This document shows positions 16,315 to 26,400 of a stretch of DNA of 64,000 nt, piece after piece. The stretch comes from Chloroflexota bacterium. GTDB taxonomy: Bacteria; Chloroflexota; Anaerolineae; DTLA01. Location of the stretch: NCBI GenBank assembly GCA_014874485.1, contig JADBJK010000024.1:248001-312000 (forward strand), given 5' to 3'. Every line of letters starts with the position of its first letter. Position 1 is the stretch's first letter. The notes under the pieces were generated by a model, which was not told where the DNA came from, did no database searches, and saw only the letters and a program-made list of their open reading frames with translations. The translations under genes and the position numbers were made by a program.

Positions 16315-17106
16315 ATGACAAAAGAAGACAGGCAGGCCGCCATCCGCAAGGTCCTGGAGGAAGAACCGTTCGTTACCGTCGCGGAACTGGCAACCCGGTT
16401 CAACACCTCCGAAAGCACCATCCGCCGAGACCTGGCCGAAATGGCGCAACAGGGCGTCATCAAGCGGACGCATGGGGGAGCCGTATCGCAAATCGCCGCG
16501 CCGGAGGAACCGGCGCCGCCCGAAGAACGGAAACCGGAGATCAGCGCCGAACCGGCCAAAATCCAGGGGGAGGAACTGTCCCGAATGGCCATAGCCGCCA
16601 GCAGACTCGTGAATGAGGGCGAGACCATCATCATTGATTCCGGCCCGGGCACGCTCCTGCTGGCCCGTCGCATCAAGGCCAGCCGCCGAAACCTGACGGT
16701 GCTCACCAACAACCTGGAGGTCGCGCTGGAACTCAGCGAGTCCTTCGGCGTCAGCGCCATCCTCACCGGCGGCCTCGTGCGTGGCCTGCGGAGCGGCCTC
16801 GTCGGCTATGTGGCCGAGCAAACGCTGCGGGGGATGCAGGTGGACAAACTGTTCCTGACCGCCCCGGGCATTGACCAGGAGCGCGGCCTCACCACATCAC
16901 AACTGGAGGAGATCACCGTGAAGCAGGCCATGATCCAGGCCGCCCGCGAGGTCATCCTCCTGGCCCAGCACAATCAGTTCGGCAAAGTGGCGCTCGTATC
17001 CTTCGCCCCCCTCACCGCCGTGCACAAAGTGGTAACGGGCCGGGAACTGCCCCCCGACATGATTTCGGCCATCGCGCGCCTGGGGATAGAGACCATCCTG
17101 GCCTGA
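16315..17106 (+). CDS. DeoR/GlpR-family transcriptional regulator
   Basis: The 263-residue protein has an N-terminal winged helix (RQAAIRKVLEEEPFVTVAELATRFNTSESTIRRDL, about 6-40; THGGAVSQ) and a C-terminal sugar-phosphate-binding DeoRC domain (IIIDSGPGTLLLARRI, ILTGGLVRG, FLTAPGIDQERGLTTS). A Pro/Glu-rich linker of about 25 residues joins them. Family members repress sugar genes and respond to phosphorylated sugars. Here it is the first gene of an operon with rpoN and a two-component pair, which is unusual. AAGGAGGA precedes the ATG. Confidence 0.85.
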   Translation: MTKEDRQAAIRKVLEEEPFVTVAELATRFNTSESTIRRDLAEMAQQGVIKRTHGGAVSQIAAPEEPAPPEERKPEISAEPAKIQGEELSRMAIAASRLVNEGETIIIDSGPGTLLLARRIKASRRNLTVLTNNLEVALELSESFGVSAILTGGLVRGLRSGLVGYVAEQTLRGMQVDKLFLTAPGIDQERGLTTSQLEEITVKQAMIQAAREVILLAQHNQFGKVALVSFAPLTAVHKVVTGRELPPDMISAIARLGIETILA

Positions 17107-17125
17107 ACTTGCAGGAGGCTGCACC

Positions 17126-18532
17126 ATGTCGCTGTATCTTGAGCAAAGGCTTGAGAGTCAACTGAAGATCACGCCCCAACTCATCATCGCCAACGAGGTG
17201 CTGGCGATGTCTTCGGCTGAACTGGAGCAGGCCGTCGCTCAAGAGGTGGAGCAGAACCCAGTGCTGGAACTCATTGAGCACGAACGGTGCCCCCAGTGTG
17301 GCAACCCCCTGCGCGGGTCGCATTGCCCCTACTGCGCGGGCAGAAAGCCGCCGCGAAGCAGCGACTGGGAGCCGGAGGGGTGGAACTACCAGGACTACCG
17401 CACCCACGACTGGGATGAGGAGGACGACGACCCGATCTCCCGGGTGCCGGGCAGCACGACGCTGGCCGAGTACCTGGAATGGCAGATACGCCCTGCCCTC
17501 GCTGCGGAAGACCACCCCATCGCCCTCTACCTGATAGACAGCCTGGACGACCACGGCTACCTGACCGTCTCGGCCGGCGACGCTGCCGCCCAACTGGGCG
17601 TCCCACCGAAGCGGGTGGAGCGCGTCATCGCCGAACTGCAGAAACTGGACCCGCCCGGCATCGGCGCGAGCGGCCCCCAAGAGGCGCTCCTCATCCAACT
17701 GCGGCGGCTGCGCGAGGACGGCAAACCCCGCCCGCTCGCCGAAGCCATGATCGCCCACTGGGATCTCTTCCTCAGGCAGCAGGTTCACGCCCTGGCAAAG
17801 GCGCTGAACGTAACCGAGCGGGAAATTCGGGCCGAATACGCATTCATCCGGGCCAACCTCAACGCCAAGCCGGCGCATGCCCACTGGGCGTTGGGCGAGG
17901 CCAAGCCCGCCACCGATACCGTGTACGTCCGCCCCGACATCGCCATTCGGCGGCGGCCCGCCCCCGATACGGGTTTTGAGGTGGAGGTGCTGCCCGGCCG
18001 CTCGTTCACGTTGCGCATCTCCCCCGAATACAAACGCCTGGCCGAACAACTGGAAGGCAAGGATGACCCCTCGTGCGAACAGGCGAAAGAGCAACTCAAA
18101 GAGTACATGTCCAGGGGCAAATTGTTCATCCGTTGCGTCAACCAGCGTTGGCAAACGCTGCAGATGATAGGGGATTGGCTGGTCAACTATCAAGCCGAGT
18201 TTCTGGAAAACGGGGAGCGATCCATCAAACCGATCACGCGGGCAGAACTGGCAGAACACATCGGAGTCCACGAATCCACCGTGAGCCGGGCCATCGCCAA
18301 CAAGTACGCCCTCCTGCCGAACGGGCGCGTCATCCCCCTGGCCGACTTCTTTGACGAGTCGCTGGCGGTCAAGGACGTGCTGCTGGAAATCATACGGCAG
18401 GAGAAGCGCCCCCTGAGCGATCAGGAACTGGCGAAGCGGCTGGCCCAGCGGGGCTACCCCATCGCGCGGCGCACGGTGGCCAAGTACCGGCAGGAGTTGG
18501 GCATACTCCCTGCGCGGCTCCGGTGTCCATAG
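17126..18532 (+). CDS. rpoN: RNA polymerase sigma-54 factor with an inserted zinc ribbon
   Basis: The 468-residue protein has Region I (LEQRLESQLKITPQLIIANEVLAM, ending EQNPVLEL), the core-binding domain (ASGPQEALLIQLRRL), a helix-turn-helix (LAEHIGVHESTVSRAIANKYA) and the C-terminal RpoN box ARRTVAKYRQELGI. Between Region I and the core-binding part, where an acidic linker is normal, it carries CPQCGNPLRGSHCPYC (C55, C58, C67, C70), a zinc-ribbon pattern. Sigma-54 recognises -24/-12 promoters and needs an AAA+ activator; such an activator is encoded two genes downstream. The gene starts 20 nt after the DeoR-type gene. Confidence 0.93.
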   Translation: MSLYLEQRLESQLKITPQLIIANEVLAMSSAELEQAVAQEVEQNPVLELIEHERCPQCGNPLRGSHCPYCAGRKPPRSSDWEPEGWNYQDYRTHDWDEEDDDPISRVPGSTTLAEYLEWQIRPALAAEDHPIALYLIDSLDDHGYLTVSAGDAAAQLGVPPKRVERVIAELQKLDPPGIGASGPQEALLIQLRRLREDGKPRPLAEAMIAHWDLFLRQQVHALAKALNVTEREIRAEYAFIRANLNAKPAHAHWALGEAKPATDTVYVRPDIAIRRRPAPDTGFEVEVLPGRSFTLRISPEYKRLAEQLEGKDDPSCEQAKEQLKEYMSRGKLFIRCVNQRWQTLQMIGDWLVNYQAEFLENGERSIKPITRAELAEHIGVHESTVSRAIANKYALLPNGRVIPLADFFDESLAVKDVLLEIIRQEKRPLSDQELAKRLAQRGYPIARRTVAKYRQELGILPARLRCP

Positions 18533-18557
18533 GCGCGTCCGGGAGGGTTTACAAGAC

Positions 18558-21503
18558 ATGCGCAGATTCTGGCGGTTCGCCCTCATACTCACACTGACGC
18601 TGTTGCTCGGCGGGCTGGCCTACCAGTACGCGTGGCGGCCGATGCAGTCGCGTGCTACCCCGAGCGCCCAGGAAGCCCAGCGCGCCTGGCTCCAGCAGCA
18701 CGGGCAGATTGTCATCGCTTCCCAGCCCAACAATGCCCCCTTCTACTTCCCCTCGGAAGCGGGCATCTACGGCGGGTTTGACCAGGAACTGATCGCGGGC
18801 CTGGCGCTGACGCTGAACGCCGACATCCGCCTCATCCCGATGGCAATAGAGGATGCGCGCGCCGCCCTCTCCGTCGGCGAGATTGACGGCATCATGGGCC
18901 AGGAACCGGGGCCCGAACTCGCGCCGTTCTACGCCTTCACCCAGCCCTACCTGAGCAATGCGCAGGCCATCTTCGTAACCGCCGAGCGGCTGGACGTGCA
19001 CAGCCTGTCCGATTTGGCCGGCCGCTCCGTCGCCGTCGTCGGCAACAGCCCCGGCGCCTACCTGGTGCAGTCCAACCCCGCCATCCATGCGGTGCCGGTC
19101 CCCAGCATCCAGGACGGCCTGAGCCGACTCCTGTCGGGCGAAGTGGAAGCCTTTGTAGGCGACGAACTCTCCAGCCGCAACCTGATTCAGCGTAACAACT
19201 TGAGCGGGCTGGTCAAGGCTGTAGGCGAACCCCTCCGCCGTCGCGGGTACGCCATCGCGGTGCGCAAGAACAACACCGAACTTCTTGCCCTGCTCAACTC
19301 CGGGCTTGCAGCACTGGAGAGCAACAACGTCAAGGACAAGATCGTCCGCAAGTGGTTCGGCACGATGCCCACGCGGGCAAGCGCGATTCCCGACAACTGG
19401 GCGCTGTGGGCCGGCGGGGGCGTTCTGGCCTTTTGCCTCCTGGCTGCGGCCTCGTACTCGTGGATTCGCTCCATGAGCCGCAAGATTGACGAGCGCACCC
19501 ACAAACTGCGCGAATCCGAGCAGCGCCAGCGCGTGCTGATTGAAAACGCCAACGATGCCATCTTCTCCATCCACCCGGCCGACACGGGCATTCTGGAGGT
19601 CAACCGCAAGGCCGAGCAGTTCACCGGCTATCGGCGCGAGGCGCTCCTCCACATGCGCCTCAGCGACCTCTTCCCTGCCGATTCCCGCGAGCGCAGCGTC
19701 GGCCGCCTGCAAGAGGTCTTGCTGAACGGGTCGGGCACCTTTGACGACATGGTCTTCGTCCGCCAGGACGGCACCCGCATGGACGTGGACATCAGCGCCA
19801 GCGTCATTGAGTTTGACCGCCGCAAGGTGATCCAGATTCTGGCCCGCGACATCACCGAGCGCAAGGAGATGGAGCGCGAACTCCTGCGCCGCAACCGCAA
19901 CCTGTCCGCCCTCAACGCCGTGTCCGCCGTTGTGGGCCGCTCGCTGGAACTGGACGAGATTCTGGACGCGGCGCTGGACGTGGTGCTGGACGTCGTCGGG
20001 GCCGACATGGGCGCCATCTACCTGTTTGACGACCAGACCGGCAACCTGGTCCTGCGCGTGTACCGCGGCGAACCGCCCGTCCTCGCCGTCCAGTCGCAGG
20101 CCTTCACCGAGCAAGAGGGGTGCACCACCATCACCGCATCCAACGGCAACGTGTCCCAACTGGCGGGAGCCTGGTGGCCCCAGACGGCGCAGCCGCACCT
20201 CGGCTCCTTCGTCAGCACCCAGTTGCGGGCGAAGGACAAACTCCTGGGCGTCATGAACGTCGCAAGCCGGAAGCAGCGCTGGTTCACCCAGGAAGACGCA
20301 GACCTGCTCACAGCCGTCGCGAATCAAATCAGCGTGGCCATAGAGAACGCCATGCTCTTCACCGAACTGCGCACGGCCATCGGCGACCTGTTCGTCATCA
20401 AGCAGTTCAACGAGAACGTCCTGCAGAGCATGACCAACGGGCTCATCACGGTGGACCTGTCGGGCCGCATCACCTCCACGAACATCGCCGCCGCCAAGAT
20501 CATCGGCTACCCGCGCGAGCATCTGCTGGGGAAGCCGGTGCACCAGGTGCTTGTCTCGTCCAACGGCCTGCAGCAAATCCTGTCGGAGACCCTGCACAAG
20601 GGCACGCCGTGCTCCAACTACGAGACGGTCATCACACACCGCGACGGGCACGAGATTCCCATCGGCCTGAACACCTCCCCGCTGCGCGATAACCAGGGCG
20701 TCGTAACCGGCCTCCTCCTGGTCTTTAGCGACCTCAGCGAGATCAAGAAGATAGAGGAGGAGAAGCGCAAGTTGGATCGCCTGGCCGACCTGGGCGAGAT
20801 GGCCGCCGTCCTGGCCCACGAAATCCGCAACCCCCTGGGCTCCATCAGCGCGGGCATCCAGCACCTGGCGCGCAAGATCACCGACCCCTCGCAGCAGCGC
20901 GCCATCCAACTGATTCTGGAGGAGACCGAGCGCGTCAACCGCCTGATTGAGAATGTGCTCATGATCTCGCGCCCGCCCACGCTGGACCTGGTTCCGGCGC
21001 AGGTGTCGGACATCGTGGAGAACGTCCTGGCCCGCTGGCACGGCAAGGCCGCCGAGCGGCGCGTCCGCATCACCAAAAACTACGCGCCCGGCCTCGGCTC
21101 GTGCCTGGTGGACCCCCTGCGGCTGGATCAGGCGTTGTCCAACCTCATCAGCAACGCGCTGGACGCCATGCCCAACGGCGGCGACCTGCGCATCAGCGTC
21201 CGCAAGGTGCGCCTGATTCCCGAGCCGGCCGCAGCCATAGAAGCCGCAGGCAAGGCCCATCAGGACACGGTCATCGGGCCGGAGGAGTGGATTCGCATTG
21301 AGGTCGCCGACACGGGCGTGGGCATCCCCGCCGACAAACTGCCCAAAATCTTTGAGCCGTTCGTAACGACCAAGGCGAAAGGCACCGGTCTGGGCCTGGC
21401 CATCACACGCCGCATCGTTACCGACCACCGTGGCAACATCTCGGTGCGGAGCAAGGAAGGCGTCGGAACGGTATTCACCATTGACCTGCCGTTAGCCGCA
21501 TGA
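18558..21503 (+). CDS. Hybrid sensor histidine kinase: SBP-like sensor, PAS, GAF, PAS, HisKA, HATPase
   Basis: The 981-residue protein begins with a signal anchor (about 5-25) and an extracytoplasmic domain resembling family-3 solute-binding proteins (QIVIASQPNNAPFYF... GGFDQELIAGLA, about 48-265), the type that binds amino acids. A second membrane helix (about 277-297) leads to PAS (about 325-435), GAF (about 445-600), PAS (about 615-725), a HisKA box LAHEIRNPLG with the phospho-accepting His, and HATPase with NLISNALDA, DTGVGIP and GTGLGLAI. It has no receiver domain. It lies between rpoN and the NtrC-type gene and surely phosphorylates the latter. The ligand is unknown. Confidence 0.9.
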   Translation: MRRFWRFALILTLTLLLGGLAYQYAWRPMQSRATPSAQEAQRAWLQQHGQIVIASQPNNAPFYFPSEAGIYGGFDQELIAGLALTLNADIRLIPMAIEDARAALSVGEIDGIMGQEPGPELAPFYAFTQPYLSNAQAIFVTAERLDVHSLSDLAGRSVAVVGNSPGAYLVQSNPAIHAVPVPSIQDGLSRLLSGEVEAFVGDELSSRNLIQRNNLSGLVKAVGEPLRRRGYAIAVRKNNTELLALLNSGLAALESNNVKDKIVRKWFGTMPTRASAIPDNWALWAGGGVLAFCLLAAASYSWIRSMSRKIDERTHKLRESEQRQRVLIENANDAIFSIHPADTGILEVNRKAEQFTGYRREALLHMRLSDLFPADSRERSVGRLQEVLLNGSGTFDDMVFVRQDGTRMDVDISASVIEFDRRKVIQILARDITERKEMERELLRRNRNLSALNAVSAVVGRSLELDEILDAALDVVLDVVGADMGAIYLFDDQTGNLVLRVYRGEPPVLAVQSQAFTEQEGCTTITASNGNVSQLAGAWWPQTAQPHLGSFVSTQLRAKDKLLGVMNVASRKQRWFTQEDADLLTAVANQISVAIENAMLFTELRTAIGDLFVIKQFNENVLQSMTNGLITVDLSGRITSTNIAAAKIIGYPREHLLGKPVHQVLVSSNGLQQILSETLHKGTPCSNYETVITHRDGHEIPIGLNTSPLRDNQGVVTGLLLVFSDLSEIKKIEEEKRKLDRLADLGEMAAVLAHEIRNPLGSISAGIQHLARKITDPSQQRAIQLILEETERVNRLIENVLMISRPPTLDLVPAQVSDIVENVLARWHGKAAERRVRITKNYAPGLGSCLVDPLRLDQALSNLISNALDAMPNGGDLRISVRKVRLIPEPAAAIEAAGKAHQDTVIGPEEWIRIEVADTGVGIPADKLPKIFEPFVTTKAKGTGLGLAITRRIVTDHRGNISVRSKEGVGTVFTIDLPLAA

Positions 21504-21525
21504 AACTGACAGATGAGGGAGCAAA

Positions 21526-22917
21526 ATGGCCGCGACGGTACTGATTATTGACGACGAACAGACGCTGAACCATTTTGTCCAGGAGGACCTGCGAGAGGCC
21601 GGATACGAAAGCCTCGGCGCGCTCACAGGCCAGGAGGGCCTGGACCTCATCCGCAGCCAGGAGGTGGACCTGGTCCTTCTGGACCAGCAACTCCCCGACA
21701 TGCACGGGCTTGACGTGCTCAAGGTCATCCGCGAGGAAGAGCCCGACATCCCGGTCATCATCGTAACCGGCCACGGCGAGATAGACTGCGCCGTGCAGGC
21801 CATGAAACTGGGCGCCTACGACTACATGAAGAAGCCCTACAACCTGGACACGCTCCTGCTGGTGGCGGCCAAGGCGCTGGAGGCATCAGCCATGCGCCGG
21901 GAAATCCGCCGCCTGCGCAGGGAAGCGCGCAACCGCTACGCCCTCACGTGGATCGTGGGCGAAACCCCGCAGATGAAAGCAATCGCGCAACTGCTCATGC
22001 GCGTGGCGCCGACCAACGCCAGCGTGCTCCTGCAGGGCGAGAGCGGCACCGGCAAGGAAGTCGTCGCCAACGCCATCCACCAGCAGAGCAACCGCGCCGA
22101 GCAAGCCTTCGTTGCCCTCAACTGCGCGGCCATCCCCGACGCCCTGCTGGAAAGCGAACTCTTCGGATACGAGGCGGGGGCATTCACGGGCGCGCACAAG
22201 CAGAAGAAAGGGCTGATTGAGGCAGCGGACGGCGGAACGCTGTTCCTGGATGAGATCAGCGGCATGAAGCCGGAGATGCAGACGAAACTCCTGCGGGTTC
22301 TGGAAACGCGCACCCTGCGGCGGGTCGGCGGCACACGCGACATCAAGGTGGACATCCGCATCATCGCCGCGTCCAATCAGGACCTGGTCAAGGCCATCCG
22401 CGAGGGCACCTTCCGCGAAGACCTGTACTACCGCCTCGGCGTCGTTACGGTGAACCTGCCCCCATTGCGCGAGCGCATCGTGGACCTGCCTCTGTTCGTG
22501 GCCGCCTTCATAGACGATTTCAACCGATCCACCGGCCGCAACATCACCGGCGTCTCCGCCGAGGCACTCAGGCTCCTCAAGGCCTATTCGTGGCCGGGCA
22601 ACATCCGCGAACTGCGCAACGTCATAGAGCGGGCCATCATCCTGTGCGACGGCGAGGAAATCCGGCCCCAGCACCTGCCCGCAGAAATCGTCGCCTGTCA
22701 GCCCGGCCCGGCAGCCGCGCCCGCCGACGCAAAGGGCGACGGAACGCCGTCCAACGGCCACGGCCTCAATCTCAAAGACGCGGTGGCCCGCCTTGAGGAA
22801 GACCTGATCCGACGGGCGCTTGCCCTGGCCGACGGCAATCAGACCCGAGCCGCCAATGCGTTGGGTATCTCCCGCGACGAGTTGCGATACCGGCTGCGCA
22901 AATACCAACTGGAGTAA
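21526..22917 (+). CDS. NtrC-family sigma-54-dependent response regulator
   Basis: The 463-residue protein has a receiver domain (IIDDEQTLNHF, phospho-Asp in LVLLDQQLPDMHG), an AAA+ domain with Walker A GESGTGKE, the sigma-54 contact loop ESELFGYEAGAFTGA, Walker B GGTLFLDEI, the Arg-finger region RRVGGTRDIKVDIRIIAAS and WPGNIRELRN. A Pro/Ala linker and a Fis-type helix-turn-helix (NQTRAANALGISRDELRYRLRKY) complete it. It activates sigma-54 promoters from upstream sites when phosphorylated by the kinase encoded 22 nt upstream. The nearest -24/-12 promoter is at 23032. Confidence 0.95.
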   Translation: MAATVLIIDDEQTLNHFVQEDLREAGYESLGALTGQEGLDLIRSQEVDLVLLDQQLPDMHGLDVLKVIREEEPDIPVIIVTGHGEIDCAVQAMKLGAYDYMKKPYNLDTLLLVAAKALEASAMRREIRRLRREARNRYALTWIVGETPQMKAIAQLLMRVAPTNASVLLQGESGTGKEVVANAIHQQSNRAEQAFVALNCAAIPDALLESELFGYEAGAFTGAHKQKKGLIEAADGGTLFLDEISGMKPEMQTKLLRVLETRTLRRVGGTRDIKVDIRIIAASNQDLVKAIREGTFREDLYYRLGVVTVNLPPLRERIVDLPLFVAAFIDDFNRSTGRNITGVSAEALRLLKAYSWPGNIRELRNVIERAIILCDGEEIRPQHLPAEIVACQPGPAAAPADAKGDGTPSNGHGLNLKDAVARLEEDLIRRALALADGNQTRAANALGISRDELRYRLRKYQLE

Positions 22918-22974
22918 CAGGAGCCAGCCCCTTCCCCTGAGCATCAGGTATCGGCAACTCGCCCTCTCTACGGT

Positions 22975-23010
22975 CTGACGGGCCATCCCCCACCCCGGAT
23001 GGCCCGTCAG
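22975..23010 (+). terminator. Perfect 14-bp hairpin after the NtrC-type gene (terminator and/or activator site)
   Basis: CTGACGGGCCATCC and GGATGGCCCGTCAG pair perfectly around an 8-base loop and are followed by GTTTCTCCC. It is well placed to end the regulatory operon. Its centre lies about 40 bp before the -24 element, so as DNA it could equally be the palindromic binding site of the activator. Confidence 0.6.
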
Positions 23011-23031
23011 GTTTCTCCCAGCATCCCCCGG

Positions 23032-23047
23032 TGGCACAGAACTTGCA
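23032..23047 (+). promoter_or_regulatory. Sigma-54 (-24/-12) promoter
   Basis: TGGCAC-N5-TTGCA matches the sigma-54 consensus. The invariant GG (23033-23034) and GC (23045-23046) are 10 bp apart, as required. The transcript would start near 23058, about 84 nt before the first gene. It lies directly after the rpoN/kinase/activator genes. Confidence 0.85.
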
Positions 23048-23141
23048 ACCTTCCGGGTGAAAGACGCGCAATCGGCAGCATGCGCGAATGCACCCACGCG
23101 CATGCCCATATTAGCGGATTCTTCCAGAAGGGAGCGAGGAT

Positions 23142-23453
23142 ATGATCACAAGCCTGCAACTCGGAATGGCGATCACTCTCTTTGTCATCGGCGTCGCTGC
23201 ATGCGCCGCCGGCCTCTGGACGATTCTAGCCCGCGACTATCAGCAGACCATGCGCACGCTGTCGGCCCAATCCGCGAAAATCGGCACCCGTGCTGCCCTG
23301 GAAGACGGCATCGCGCCCATCATTGACTCGGCCGCCCGCCTCGTGGAAGCCGTAAGCCAACTGATTCGCACTGCGGTGGGCATCGGCGTCTTCCTGTGCT
23401 GCAGCGGCGTCGTCATCTGCCTTGTCGCGTTCTGGATGATCTCCAAAATCTAG
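23142..23453 (+). CDS. Small two-helix membrane protein, first gene of the sigma-54 unit
   Basis: The 103-residue protein has membrane helices at about 7-27 and 76-100, with a hydrophilic, partly helical middle (LARDYQQTMRTLSAQSAK). Both helices contain Cys (AACAAG, LCCSGVVIC). A GGGAGCGAGG precedes the ATG. I recognise no family. Its place between the -24/-12 promoter and the giant NTPase, 12 nt from the latter, suggests it anchors or senses for the downstream proteins; this is inference. Confidence 0.65.
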   Translation: MITSLQLGMAITLFVIGVAACAAGLWTILARDYQQTMRTLSAQSAKIGTRAALEDGIAPIIDSAARLVEAVSQLIRTAVGIGVFLCCSGVVICLVAFWMISKI

Positions 23454-23465
23454 AGGGGGTGAATC

Positions 23466-26400
23466 GTGGCCGTCAAACACTCCTCCAAAAGCGCCCTCGC
23501 GCAGGGCCCCGCGAGCGACTACTTGCAGAGCCTGCTGCGCGACGAGGCGCTGGCCCATGCATGGCAATCGTTTCTGCAGCCCGTGTCGGCCATCCGCGCC
23601 GCCACCCAGGGCCAGGCCGAGGACGCCGCGAGCCTCGCCGCCCTGGGGCCGCTCACACTCGTGCTCGGAGAGCCGCTGACCGGCAAGAGCACGCTCCTGG
23701 CGTACCTGGCCTACGAGACGGCCAACCGCGGCCTCCTTGCCGCTCCCGATGAGGGACCGGGCTACCCCATCCCCATCGTCGTGGACGCCGAGGCAAGCCC
23801 GGCCGACGCCTCCCTGAACGACATCGTGGCCCAGGCGCTGGAGAAGCACAGCATCAGCGCCGATGAGGCCGCCACCCGCCAGTGGCTGGACGGCGCGACG
23901 CTCCTGTTCCTGGTGGACCAGGTGGATCGCGTAGGCGGCGCGCCCGGCCCCAAGTGGGTGCGCGAGATTTGCAGCGCCGCCCAGCCCAACGGCAGGGTCA
24001 AGGCCGTCTTCGCATCCCGCACGACCGCCTGGCCGGGGCACGCCTGGGGCCTGCCCGACATCCCCACCCTCAGCCTGGGCCGCTTGTCGGACGAGGACAT
24101 CACCGCCATCCTGTCCTCCAGACTCACGAGCGAGCAGAGCCGGCGCGTCAACCGAATCCTCCGCCGCGACAGAGTCCTGTGGGACATCGTGCATCTGCCA
24201 CTGTTCCTGTCCGTCATCCTGGAACTGCTGGAGAGCCTGACGCAGGTGCCCTGGTGGAACCTGGCGCAAATCATCCTGGCGGCACTGGCGCGCATCCTGG
24301 CCGCCAAAGGCAACGCCTCGGCCAACCCAGAGCAGGCGCTCCGCGCGCTGGGTCTGGTGACCCTTGCGGAGACCATGGAGCGCCAGGCGCAGGACGCCAT
24401 CAGCGCCCACCAGGCCAATGAAATCCTCCTGCAGAGCGCGACGGGGCAGAAGACCGCCGCGCTGTCGGCCGCCACGCAGATGGGCCTCCTGGTGGGAACC
24501 CCCGACGGCAGCGTGCGGTTCCTCCACCCGGCGATGCGCCGCTACCTGTGCGCGGTGGCCCTGCGCGACCGGCTTGGGGACTCCAAGGAACTGGCCCTCG
24601 CGCGCGAGAACCCCGCGCTCTGGGAAATGTACGTCTCGGCCCACCCCGAACCGGAGCGGCCAATTCTCAACCTGCTGCGGAACGGCGACCCCTCTGTGGC
24701 GAACCTGGCGGCGAACGCCCTGCGCCAGAACCTGCTCCCCGACCGCCTGGCGAAAGCCGTGCGCAACCTGAAGGACGCCGGCATCCCCGCCGAGACGCTC
24801 CGCAACCTCGGCGCCGCGCTGATGGAGGCCGGCGAGGCGGAGTCGGGAGCGCACCTCCTGCGTGCGCTTCTGCCGCAGGAGCCGGTATCTCCCCGGGAGG
24901 CGCACGTGGCGCTCCCCGCCGCCGACCTTGACCATCCCGAGCGCCTGCTGGACGCCGCCAGGCTCACCTACTATCTGGACAAGGGCATACTCCTGCGGCT
25001 GATGGGCGAGTCCGAACGTGCCCAGGCCGAATTGCAGCGCGCCCAGGATGAAGCCTCGGCGGTCTACGCGGTCATCTGCGCCGAGCAGGGGCTGATCCAT
25101 CTGGCCGAGGGCCGCGACGAAGAGGCCCTCTCCCAGTTCCGCCTTGCCCTGGCGCGACAGCCCAATGTGCCCGAGCATCACTACTGGGCGGGCGTGGCCC
25201 TGAACCGCTTAGGCCGCCCTGGCGAGGCCATTGAGCGCCTCCAGAAGGCCAGCGCGCTCATGCCCAACAACCCGGAAATCCTGGCCGAGTTGGGACGCGC
25301 CTATCAGCACCGCGGCTGGCTGGGCGAAGCCCTGGCTGCCTACCAGCAGGCTGCCCAACTGGCCCCGCAGGACGGGCGCTATCTCCGGCTCGCCGCCCTC
25401 GTCATGGCCGAGCAGGGCCTGCGCGAAGCCGCCGTAGAGCGCATGCAGCAGGCCATCGCCCTCCGGCCCGACCGCGCCCAGTGGTACGACGAACTCGGCA
25501 CGCTCCTGGCCGACGCAGGCGACTGGCACGGCGCGCGCGCCCGTTTCCGCGAGGCCGTGGAACTGTCCGCCAGCGACGCCGAGTACCTGCGACACCTGGC
25601 TCAGGCCGAAAGCCACCTGGGCCGCCACGCCGCCGCCATTGAATTGTACCGCCGCGCCCTGGAGTCCCGCCCAGGCCAGGCGCAGTGGATCGCCGAACTC
25701 GGCGGGCTGCTGGAGAAACAGGGCGAGTACGCCCAGGCCATCAACGCTTACCGCCAGGCGTCGGTCATTGACCCCGGCGAACCCCGCTACCGCCTGGCGA
25801 CCGCCCGCCTGTTCCAGCGCCTTGGGCAGCCCGATGACGCCATGAACGAAGTGCAGGCCATCCTGCGCGAGAACCCCAACGTCGCCGAGGCGCACCGTGC
25901 CGCCGGCGCCATTCACGAGGAGAAGGGCGACCTCACCGCCGCGCTGGAAGCCTACCGCACAGCCGCCCGCCTGATCCCGACCGACGCCAACGCCCTTGTG
26001 GATGTGGCCCGCGTGGAGACTTCCCTCGGCCTGCTGGACGACGCCCAGGCGACGCTGGACAAGGCCATTGACATCAACCCGAACGCCGGCGCTGCCTACG
26101 TCCAGTTGGGCATCCTCCTGGAGAAAGGCGACCACCTCGCCCAGGCGCGCACCGTGTACGAGAAGGCGGCGCAACTCCTACCTGGGGCCACCGAGCCGCT
26201 CTTGAGGCTCGGCGCCGTTCTGCACAAACTGGGCGACACTGCCCGCGCCGCCGCCTTGCTGTCCGAAGCCGTGGCAAGCGCCCCCAGCGACCCCCGCGCT
26301 CAGTTCCAAATCGCCGAGGTCTGCGCCGACATGGGCGACCTGGAGCGCGCCCTGGGCCACTACCGCCAGGCCAGCGCCCTTGCCCCATCGGAATGGCTCT

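Noticed and set aside
18549-21428. Long - strand open frame (959 codons) opposite the histidine kinase gene
   Set aside because: It mirrors the codon structure of the kinase and shows no domain of its own.
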